DNA from: Halopseudomonas sabulinigri
GTDB taxonomy: Bacteria; Pseudomonadota; Gammaproteobacteria; Pseudomonadales; Pseudomonadaceae
Reading direction: 5' to 3'
Assembly: GCA_011053055.1 (NCBI GenBank)
Contig: DRHT01000047.1
Location: 124,001-188,000 of the forward strand
DNA: 64,000 nt
Of this stretch, positions 37,850-46,600 are shown piece by piece. The notes under the pieces are model-generated. The model did not search any database and was not told the DNA's origin. It worked only from the letters and a program-made list of their open reading frames with translations. The stretch's first letter is position 1. Every line of letters begins with the position of its first letter. Both the position numbers and the translations under genes were made by a program.

Positions 37850-39489
37850 GACGCAGCCTTATCACTCTCACTGCAAACCTGATTACGCCCCGCCTTTTTC
37901 GCTTGATACAAGCGCTTGTCGGCTTGGTCTAGCAGGCCTTCATCAGGCCAGTCGGGAGCGGCGCAGACGCTAATGCCGGCGCTGAAGCTGCAGGTGAAAC
38001 TGTGTTCATCGGCACTGAATTTCAGCGCAACGAAGGCGGTACGTATTTCATCAAGTATCTGTTGTGCGTCCTCAATGCTGCAGTTGGGCAGCACTGCAAG
38101 AAACTCTTCACCGCCGTAGCGCCCCAAGCGATCAATTTTGCGTAGCCTTTGGCGTAGCAGGTTGGACAGGGCGCGAATCACATTATCGCCTACCGGGTGG
38201 CCGTACTGATCATTGACCGATTTGAAGTGGTCGATATCAATCATGGCAATGCTGACCGGTTGTTTTGAGCGCTGGGCGCGGCCAATTTCGATGTCGAGTT
38301 GATCTTTGATATCCGCGTGTTTCAGCAGGCCGGTCAGGCTGTCGCGCGAAAGCGCGTCGCTGACCATGCGAGCGCGCTGAGCGCGAGCGTAAACGGTGGT
38401 TAGTAAGGCGCTGTCGCTGATCGGCTTGGTGATGAAATCGTCACCCGCTTTAAGGAGCGCGGACATCTGGCGCTCGGCATTGGTTTCTGCGGACAGATAA
38501 ATAATAGGTACACGTAGCCAGTCATCGTTTAGACGTATTACCTGAGCCAGTTCCGGACCGCTGAAATCGGGCATGTTGATATCCATCAACACCACGTCTG
38601 GGCCAAACGCATGCATTTTTTCCAGCAACAGCTCCGGGTCGAATTCGGACTCTACCAGCATGCCTTCACTGGTCAGAATCAGCGCGTAGCGGGCTGCCAG
38701 TTCGGTGTCGTCGTCGATTATCAGAACGCGGAAGGGGCCTGCCTGATAGTTGGTGAAGCTGCGCTCCAGTCGACTTTCCAATGAAGGTAGATCAACGGGC
38801 TTAGTAAAGAAGCCTCGAGCGCCAGCACGCACTGCCTCTAAGCGGCTGTTAAAACAGTCATCTGAGCTTATGACCAACAAGGGGAGTGGCTCGCTGCCAG
38901 GCGTGCGCAGTTTCTCTGTCAGCTCCTGAGCTTTCCATTCGCTTATGCTGGTGTCGACGATGACGGCGTCAAGGCTACTCAAGCTCTTGAATACCTCGGG
39001 GAGTTCCGCGAACTGACTGACCTGATAGCCGAAACTGGTCAAGGTCTGGCTCATCTGTTGCGCCAGTTCCTCTTCCTCCACTACCAGCGCGATATGCCGA
39101 TCGGTGTTAGCGATAGCATGCTCTTCGCTTGCGCTAGGAGCATGCCGCAGGGTGTCAGCCTTATCGATCAGCAAGGTATCCAGCTGGATCACTTGCGCGG
39201 CTAGTCGCCGGATGATTGCCTCGTCCGCTGATGGATTGTCGAGCTGTTGCTGCAACTGTACTTCCAGGTCGCGACAAGCTGTGCCTAAGGTGTTATAGCC
39301 GAAAGTGCCGGCAGAGCCAGCCAGCTTGTGCAGCTGATCACGTAACACCAGTTGGCTACTCGGATCGCTGTTATCGCTTTGCGCCTGCTTGGCCACATTG
39401 GCCATCTCCGCCAGCTCGACACGCAGACGTTCGCGGAAGCGGTTTTCCAGCTCGGCTAACTGACTACTCAGTTGATCCTTATTGCTCAT
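37846..39489 (-). CDS. Hpt-REC-REC-diguanylate cyclase
   Basis: A 547-residue multidomain output protein. An Hpt domain covers residues 1-115 with the phosphoryl His in QLHKLAGSAGTFG (about residue 54). REC1 (about 130-245) is partly degenerate in its acidic pocket but keeps a candidate Asp (IVDTSISEW) and FFTKP. REC2 (about 252-370) is complete: LIIDDD, LMDINMPDFSG, LSAE, ITKP. The GGDEF domain (about 385-540) has RYGGEEF, so it should make c-di-GMP, and RKID five residues before it is an intact inhibitory site. Hpt plus receivers in one chain suggests it both relays and receives phosphate from the neighbouring kinases. Overlaps both neighbours. Confidence 0.9.
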   Translation of the reverse strand: MSNKDQLSSQLAELENRFRERLRVELAEMANVAKQAQSDNSDPSSQLVLRDQLHKLAGSAGTFGYNTLGTACRDLEVQLQQQLDNPSADEAIIRRLAAQVIQLDTLLIDKADTLRHAPSASEEHAIANTDRHIALVVEEEELAQQMSQTLTSFGYQVSQFAELPEVFKSLSSLDAVIVDTSISEWKAQELTEKLRTPGSEPLPLLVISSDDCFNSRLEAVRAGARGFFTKPVDLPSLESRLERSFTNYQAGPFRVLIIDDDTELAARYALILTSEGMLVESEFDPELLLEKMHAFGPDVVLMDINMPDFSGPELAQVIRLNDDWLRVPIIYLSAETNAERQMSALLKAGDDFITKPISDSALLTTVYARAQRARMVSDALSRDSLTGLLKHADIKDQLDIEIGRAQRSKQPVSIAMIDIDHFKSVNDQYGHPVGDNVIRALSNLLRQRLRKIDRLGRYGGEEFLAVLPNCSIEDAQQILDEIRTAFVALKFSADEHSFTCSFSAGISVCAAPDWPDEGLLDQADKRLYQAKKAGRNQVCSESDKAAS

Positions 39490-39868
39490 GCCAGGTATTC
39501 CATATTTCGGTTATCTGCTCTGATAGCGTCATTGGATCAAACGGCTTGATAATCACCCCGGCAGCACCCAGCTGGTGGTAAGCCGAGACCTCCTGGGTCT
39601 GTGCTTTGGCAGTCATGAACACCACCGGCACGTTGGCCATGCAGGGCAGTTTCTGTAATTCAGTCAGCGTTTGTGGTCCGTCCATGCCGGGCATCATGAC
39701 GTCGAGCAGCACCAGCTGTGGATTAAAGGCTGGCGTCTCTGCAAGGCCCTGTGCGCCTGAGTCGCAGCTTTTGACAGTAAAACCGCCCACTATCTCCAAG
39801 GCTACCCGAGCGACCTCTTGAATTGAGAGATCGTCTTCAATGTGAATGATGCGTTCAAGTTTATTCAT
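39479..39868 (-). CDS. Single-domain response regulator
   Basis: A 129-residue stand-alone receiver of the CheY type: acidic pair in IHIEDD, phosphorylation Asp in LVLLDVMMPGMDG, Thr in FMTAKA and Lys in IIKPFD. No output domain is attached. Start ATG 39868 lies eight bases inside the end of the upstream kinase gene and its own end overlaps the GGDEF gene by 11. It could be an intermediate shuttling phosphate from kinase to the Hpt domain, or act on a partner protein. Confidence 0.88.
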   Translation of the reverse strand: MNKLERIIHIEDDLSIQEVARVALEIVGGFTVKSCDSGAQGLAETPAFNPQLVLLDVMMPGMDGPQTLTELQKLPCMANVPVVFMTAKAQTQEVSAYHQLGAAGVIIKPFDPMTLSEQITEIWNTWHEQ

Positions 39869-42068
39869 GGGCCTTGGATCCATTGCTGTCGGGCACCCTA
39901 TCGGTGCGGTGGGCGGGGGTGGAGTCAGGCAGCGCTTTAGGCAAACTAACCCAAAAACAGCTGCCTTGGCCAGGCATTGAGCTGAAGCCGATGCGGCCAT
40001 TCATGGCACGCACTAACGAGCGGGTAATAGCCAGGCCCAGCCCGGTGCCGCCGCGTTGGCGGGTGGCGGTAGCGTCGGCTTGGGCAAAGCGCTGGAACAC
40101 GTTCGGCTGGAATGCCAGCGGAATGCCTTCGCCGTTATCGGTGACGGACAATCGAATGTACTGCTCAACCTGTTCTACTTCGATGGTGACCACATCGCCC
40201 GGCGGTGAAAATTTAATGGCGTTAGACAGGAGGTTGGCCAGCACCTGCTGCAGGCGCTGCGCGTCGGCCTGCACCGATAACTTGCCCGGAAGTGGTAGCT
40301 GTAAGCTGACACCAGCACCGTCAGCTACGGCTGATAGCATGCGCTGTGCAGCCTGTAGTTGTGCGTCCAGATCCAGTGGTCGCAGGTCCAGCTCGAGCTT
40401 CCCGGCTTCGAGCTTGTCGATATCGAGCAGATCATTAATCAGCTCGGTTAGCCGCTGACTGTTGTCTTCGGCTGCCAGCAATAACGAGTTGGCCTGCTCG
40501 GGCCGGCCGTTCAGCACACCGCTATTCACTAGCCGCAAGGTGCCGTAAATACTGGTCAGCGGCGTGCGTAGCTCGTGGCTAACGGTGGACACAAAGTCGT
40601 TTTTCAGCTGCTCGCTACGCAGGCGCTCGGAAATATCGCGCAGGTTAAGCATCAGCTGACGCTGGTCAGGCAGGCCAACGCTGGCGGCGGTGACCTCACA
40701 GTGCACAACGCCACCGAATTGCCGCAGCAACGCCATATTGGAGTGCCCGTTTACCGTCATTGCTAACTTGAGCAGCTCGGGAAGCGGGGCTTGGTTGGCT
40801 TCCAGCAACTCGGTGAAGGGCCTGTCGCGCAGACTGGTAGCGCTATAGCCGAGCAAGCGTGACGATTGCGGATTGGCCTCCAGAATCTGCAGACTGTTGA
40901 TGTCTAGCAGCACGATAGCGTCGGAGGATTGCTCAAACTGGCTGCGCAACAAATCGCGCTCGCGCTGCAGTTCCAGAGCTTGTTCTTGTTGGCGCTCACT
41001 TAGCTGATTGAAAGCATGCACCAGGTAACCCACTTCGTCCGTGCGATTTATCTGAATCGCCTGGATAGGTCTGCTGCCGTCCATCATCTCGGTGATTTGC
41101 TGCGCGGCTGAACTCAAAGGGCGCATGGCGCGGCGCAACAGTAGAATGAGTGCGAGACTGAGCAGCAGGAAGAACACCAGACCGATAACCAGCTTCTGCG
41201 CAAGGATGGGGTCGAGCTTGTCGGTGATCTGTTTCATTGGGGTCAAGCTGACCACGTGCCACCCCAGATTCGGCATCCCATCGGCAATGAACAAATCCTC
41301 ACCACCGGTCTCGGCATTAGCTAGCAGGCCCATACTTTCGCCGCTGCGCAGAGCTGCCAGCAAGGGGCTCGCTTCGTTGCTGGGTAGTGGCTGCATGGCC
41401 AGGTGCGGATCAGTCGAGGTCACGTAGATCTGGTGAGTGGTATCCATCACGTACAAACGCGACGGAACGCCCAGGGTGAGATTTACAGCGGCATCGAACA
41501 GGTTCTCCCGCTCCAGCTCAATAACCCCGGCGATCAGGCCAACAACCTCGCCATTGGCCCGCTTTACGGGTGCACTGATGCTGAGGATAGGGGTGCGCAT
41601 GGTGCGGCCCATGATCGGTTTGCTGATAGTGGGCTCACCGCTGCTCAGCGCTTGTTTGATATGCGGGCGATCGGCGTAATTGGTACCCAACCTGCCCTCT
41701 ACCCGCGTTGACTCACCGACTGCGATGCCGACAGTGTTTAGAATCAGGATGCCGGCGGGAAAGTAGCCGTCGATGCCAGGGCGCTGGCTGCGGATCAGTT
41801 GCTCACTGGCGGCGTAGTCGACCTGGCCGTTTAGCGCCAGTTGCCCCGCGAGGGTGTTCAGAAACTGCTCGCGAACATCAAGCTCACGATCAATCAACTG
41901 CACGGCATTGCGGTTGACACGCTGCTGCTGTTCGATCAGCAGATTTTGCATGTCGGTGCGCAGTGCATGTTGGGTCACCAGCCCTGAGAGCAGTACTTCC
42001 AGCAGGCTGGCGCCAAGAATCAGTAGCAGTATCTTTATGGCCAGACGGCTGTAACGTGGCTGCTTCAT
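39861..42068 (-). CDS. Membrane sensor histidine kinase (dCache-HAMP-PAS-HisKA)
   Basis: A 735-residue kinase. TM1 lies at about residues 10-32, a periplasmic double-Cache sensor at 35-285 (with the DRPHIKQALSSGEPTISKPI region typical of Cache domains), TM2 at about 290-312, then HAMP, a PAS domain (about 375-490), HisKA with phospho-His in STVSHELRTPLTS and an ATPase domain with NLLSNAIKFS, DNGEGI and GGTGLGLA. ATG 42068 overlaps the upstream kinase stop (ATGA). It is a classical, not hybrid, kinase. The ligand is unknown; dCache domains often bind amino or organic acids. Confidence 0.9.
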   Translation of the reverse strand: MKQPRYSRLAIKILLLILGASLLEVLLSGLVTQHALRTDMQNLLIEQQQRVNRNAVQLIDRELDVREQFLNTLAGQLALNGQVDYAASEQLIRSQRPGIDGYFPAGILILNTVGIAVGESTRVEGRLGTNYADRPHIKQALSSGEPTISKPIMGRTMRTPILSISAPVKRANGEVVGLIAGVIELERENLFDAAVNLTLGVPSRLYVMDTTHQIYVTSTDPHLAMQPLPSNEASPLLAALRSGESMGLLANAETGGEDLFIADGMPNLGWHVVSLTPMKQITDKLDPILAQKLVIGLVFFLLLSLALILLLRRAMRPLSSAAQQITEMMDGSRPIQAIQINRTDEVGYLVHAFNQLSERQQEQALELQRERDLLRSQFEQSSDAIVLLDINSLQILEANPQSSRLLGYSATSLRDRPFTELLEANQAPLPELLKLAMTVNGHSNMALLRQFGGVVHCEVTAASVGLPDQRQLMLNLRDISERLRSEQLKNDFVSTVSHELRTPLTSIYGTLRLVNSGVLNGRPEQANSLLLAAEDNSQRLTELINDLLDIDKLEAGKLELDLRPLDLDAQLQAAQRMLSAVADGAGVSLQLPLPGKLSVQADAQRLQQVLANLLSNAIKFSPPGDVVTIEVEQVEQYIRLSVTDNGEGIPLAFQPNVFQRFAQADATATRQRGGTGLGLAITRSLVRAMNGRIGFSSMPGQGSCFWVSLPKALPDSTPAHRTDRVPDSNGSKAHE

Positions 42069-43669
42069 CGATATTCCGCATCTGAGGTCAACGGCAGACG
42101 AAACCAAAAGGCGGCGCCTTGCCCCAGCGTGGATGATACCCCTACTTCGCCTTGCATGCGTTCCATAAGCTCTTTGCAGATAGCCAGCCCTAACCCGGTG
42201 CCGCCGCGTTTGCGTGCGTCACTGATATCCAGCTGAGTAAACTTCTTGAACAGCTCGGCGTGTTGCTCAGGGGCTATGCCGATGCCCTGGTCAATTACCC
42301 TGACTTCGATACAGTCATGCAAGCGTTCGCATTCAACCCTAACCTCGCCGCCTTCATGGGAAAATTTGGCGGCGTTGGACAGATAGTTACCCAGCACTTG
42401 CAAGAGTCGACGCTCGTCTACAAATACCCGTGGATTGGGGCAGGGCTCACTGAGCCGCAGGGTCACTCGAAAGCGCTGTGCGTAGGGTCGGGTGGCTTCC
42501 AGCGCCTGCTCAAGCAGCGGCTTTATTGGCTGTTCGGTGCACAGCAATTGGAGTTTTCCGGCTTCCAGCTTCTCCATATCGAGTAAGTCGTTGACCAGTT
42601 CGTTAAGTCGGATAATGTTGTCATGGGCAATCTGCAACAAGCGCATTGCCGGCGCAGGGAGTTCGCCATAGGTGCCGCCGCGCAGTAGCCCGACAGCACC
42701 GCCGATGGAAGTCAGGGGGGTACGTAGTTCGTGGCTGATGGTCGCCAGAAAGTGACTTTTCAGCAAGGCTGTCTGGCGCAGTTCGGTGATGTCGTGCATT
42801 ACCACCATCGCCGCAGAAGGACTGGACTGCCGTTGGAGTGGGCCACCATTGCAGAGTAGAAAACGCGGTGCCTGATCTTGCGCATGCAAGCATATTTCAG
42901 CGTTCTCGACTTGCTCACCGCGCCAGGCGCGCAGCAAGGGAATCTCTTCGCTGGTCAATTCGGTGGCGCCATCGGGGCGGTACAAACTGTAGTAGTGAGC
43001 CCATTGCTCTGGCGGCATCTGCCGCACATCCAGCCCGTGCCAGCGGCGTGCAGTGTTGTTAAAACGGGTTAGCTCACCCGCTTCATTACATACTGCGACC
43101 CCAGCCATGATGTTGTCTAGCAGCCCCTCGGCCAGTGCGCGCTGATCACGCAGCTCCTGTTTGCGCTCAATGCTTTGCAGTAGCTGCAGGCGCAGTTGCA
43201 ACTGGTATTCCACCATGCGCGTCAAGCGCTGCAGGGTTTCGCGCTGGCGTGCGTTCAAATCGCGGGGTTTACTGTCGATGACGCACAAGGTGCCCAGGCG
43301 CGAGCCTTCCGGGGTGATGATTGGCATGCCAGCGTAGAAGCGAATGAAAGGATCCCCGGTGACCAGGGGATTGGCGCTGAAGCGTGCATCCAAACTGGCA
43401 TCGGGCACCTCCATCAAGGTGCTCTGTTGGATGGCATGGGCGCAGAAGGCTAGGTCGCGGTGCGTCTCTTGTGCATCCAGTCCAACGCGGCTCTTGAACC
43501 ACTGGCGCTGATCATCCACCAGTGAAATCAAGGCAATCGGCATGTCTAGCCAGAGTGCGGCCAGTGCGGTGATGTCGTCGAAGGCCTGCTCGCCGGCGCT
43601 GTCCATGATCTGGTAGCGAGCCAGTGCCTGTAGGCGCTGCTCTTCGTCGGCGTCGGATTGGACAGTCAT
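42065..43669 (-). CDS. Cytosolic sensor histidine kinase (GAF-PAS-HisKA)
   Basis: A 534-residue soluble kinase. An N-terminal GAF domain (about residues 20-165) has the DDITALAALWLDMPIALISL start and AFCAHAIQQ segment common to bacterial GAF sensors; a PAS domain follows at about 175-290. HisKA has ATISHELRTPLTS, and the ATPase domain has NYLSNAAKFS, DQGIGIAP and GGTGLGLA. No membrane helices. Start and stop overlap the neighbouring kinase genes by four bases each. Confidence 0.9.
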   Translation of the reverse strand: MTVQSDADEEQRLQALARYQIMDSAGEQAFDDITALAALWLDMPIALISLVDDQRQWFKSRVGLDAQETHRDLAFCAHAIQQSTLMEVPDASLDARFSANPLVTGDPFIRFYAGMPIITPEGSRLGTLCVIDSKPRDLNARQRETLQRLTRMVEYQLQLRLQLLQSIERKQELRDQRALAEGLLDNIMAGVAVCNEAGELTRFNNTARRWHGLDVRQMPPEQWAHYYSLYRPDGATELTSEEIPLLRAWRGEQVENAEICLHAQDQAPRFLLCNGGPLQRQSSPSAAMVVMHDITELRQTALLKSHFLATISHELRTPLTSIGGAVGLLRGGTYGELPAPAMRLLQIAHDNIIRLNELVNDLLDMEKLEAGKLQLLCTEQPIKPLLEQALEATRPYAQRFRVTLRLSEPCPNPRVFVDERRLLQVLGNYLSNAAKFSHEGGEVRVECERLHDCIEVRVIDQGIGIAPEQHAELFKKFTQLDISDARKRGGTGLGLAICKELMERMQGEVGVSSTLGQGAAFWFRLPLTSDAEYR

Positions 43670-46600
43670 CGCGCGGCTTCCTGTGGGAGCTGGGGAGGGT
43701 TATCCGGCGTTTGCGACGTTTTGCTCTGCACGGGCAGGCAGCACCAGAACCGTGAACCCACGCCTGGCTCGGAGTCAAAGCCAATGCTGCCGGCCATGTG
43801 CAATATAAGCTCTTGGCTGATTGCTAATCCCAGCCCTGAGCCGCCGCGCTGTCGGGTGTTGGAGCTATCAACCTGGGAGAACTTTTGGAATATCCGATCA
43901 TGGAAGCCAGCAGGAATGCCCACGCCCTGATCGCTCACGCTAATACATACCTGACCATCGGAAACCTGGCTGCTCAACTGAATATCGCCGCCCGCCTTTG
44001 AGAACTTGGCGGCGTTAGATAAAAAATTGCTCAGCACCTGCCCCAACCGCAAGGCATCTACCTGAACCCAGGCATCCTCTAGCTCGGCGCAGCTTTGGCT
44101 GACCTGATACTGATCAGCGTAGCTCTGATTTAGCTGTAGCGCTTTGTGCAGCAGCGGCAGTAAGGGCTGCAAACGCATCTCAAAGTGCATCTTGCCTGCG
44201 GCCAGTTTGTCCATATCGAGCAGATCATTGATTAATACGTTCAGCGTCTGAGTGTTCTGTTCGGCAATGCGGAGTAGGCCTTGCATTTTTTCCGGCGTCT
44301 CCCCTAAAGCGCCTCCGTTGATTAACTTGAGAGCTCCGGAAATGGCGGTGAGCGGGGTACGTAGTTCGTGGCTGACGGTGGAGACAAATTGCGACTTCAA
44401 CTGCTCCACGCGCATTTGTTCGGTGACATCCCAGATGAAACCGTCGAACCACATAAGCTTACCGTCGTTGTTGTACTCGGCACGGCCCTTTTCGCGAACC
44501 TGGACCACATGGCCTTCGGCGTGCAGGATGCGGTAAGTTAGCTCAAAGCTCGCGTCATGCAAGCTGACACTCTCGCCGGTCACTAGGGTGGTTTGGCGGT
44601 CGTCCGGATGAATGACGCTGATATAGCTGCGGCGCTGGTTATTGATGAAATCACTGGCTGGATAACCGGTGATGCGCTCTACTTCGTTGCTCAGATACGA
44701 CATGCTCCACAGCTCGTCTGCCTGGCAGCGGTAGACTGCTCCGGGTAGATTGCTGACCATACCGCGAAAGCGTGATTCGCTCTTCTGCAGGGCGCGGGTG
44801 GTCTGGATCAGGTCGGTGATGTCGGTTGCCATGCCAAGGAAGCCAATGAGCCCGCCTTCGCCGTCGGCTATGCGTGTCACCGTGAGATTGACCAGGCGTT
44901 GCTCGCCATCCTTGCGCACGTAGGTCCAGGGCAAGGTTTCTGATCCGCCGAGCCGCGCGCGATGGAGAAAAACTTCGACACCTTCAATCGGGTGACCGGC
45001 TTCCTGGCTAAGGGTTTCGCTGTGGCGCAAGGCTTCGCTTCGCAGGTGGAAAACATTGGGCGACAGTTTGCCAACGACTTCGTCTGCACTGTAGCCGAGT
45101 AATTTTTCTGCCCCAGAGTTAAACAGAGTCACCTTGCCTTGTGGATTAGTCGCTATGACTGCGACCTCGGTTGAAGCATCAATCAGCGCATCGAGGAACA
45201 GTCGCGCCTCACGTATTTCCTCCTGTTGCTGCATCTCACTGCTGACATCTGAATGGATGCCGCTCATGCGCCTTGGTGTGCCGTCGGCGTCTCGCGTGAC
45301 GACCTGACCACGGTCCTGTACCCAGATCCAATGACCATCGCGGTGCTGAACGCGGCATTTGCAGGTGTAAAAGTCGGATTTCCCGGTCAAATGATCAGCC
45401 AGTTGCTCGTCAAAGTGGGCGCGATCGTCCGGATGGATGCGCTCAATCCAGGTCGCCGACGTGATTGGTGCCAGGGATTGGGCCGCAAAGCCAATCATCT
45501 GCGCCCAGCGCTCGTTGGTGATGACCTCATCCGTGTCCAGGTTCCATTCCCAGGTGGCTACGCCGGTAGCCTCTATTACCCGCTCCAGGCGCTGCTGTTC
45601 GCTGGCCAGCGCTAGCTGTATGCGCTTGCGGTTAGTGATGTCGGCGATAAAGCCGTGCCAGACAATATCGCCGTTATCGAGTTGCTCGGGGCTGGCAAAA
45701 CCGGCAACCCAGAGTTCGCCTTTCAGCGGATGGTGCACGCGGTATTCCGCACGCCAGGTTTTTTGTCTAATCGCGGAGGTGGTGATGCTGTCGATGACTG
45801 ACTCAAGATCGTCTGGATGCACCCGATCAAACGCCAGCTCGCCGGAGCTGGCTGCCTGCTCGGGAGTGATGCCGTAGATATCGGCAATACCGCCGCTGCT
45901 ATACGGGAACATGCCTTTGCCATCGGGTGACAGCTGATACTGGTACACCATGCCGGGAAGGTGACGAGTGAGCTTATTAAAACGCTCCAGCAATTGCTCA
46001 CGCTGTTGCTCGATGTCGTCTTGCTCCAGCAATCTGCTGATCCAGCGAGCACATAGGCGCATGAACTCCAGATCAACCTCATCGAATGGTAAAGCACGAC
46101 ATTTGGCACTGGAAAAATTCAGCGTGCCCAGACGTTTTTCGCCTACTAACAGGGGGATTCCTATGTAGGCTTCAAGCGCAAAGCGCTGGTAACAGGGGTG
46201 GCCACTGAAACGTGAGTTGCCCATGGAGTCGATGGCCAGCACGTCGCTGTGTTGGTAGGTCAGGCTGCAGTAGGTTTGATCGAAATCGAAACGGGTGCCA
46301 GCGGGTGGAGCTTCGCTTTCAGCATAGCTGGCCACGATGCTGTAGCTCTCTCCTTCTATGTGACTGACAAGTCCAAGGTCCAGCTGCAGATGCTCGCAAC
46401 CCAGTTGCAAGGTGCGCGTAAGGCGCTCATCAAGATTGATGCCGGTGGCGGCAGAGACCTCGTTGAGTGAGCGCAGGGCGTGGCGTTGGCGATCCAGTCG
46501 GTGCTTGATTTGCTGTTTGTCGAGGTTTTGGCGCAGCGCATGAATCAATTGGCCGAGGGTCGCCAGCAGTGGAGCGAGAAACTCGGCCACCTCGACGGTG

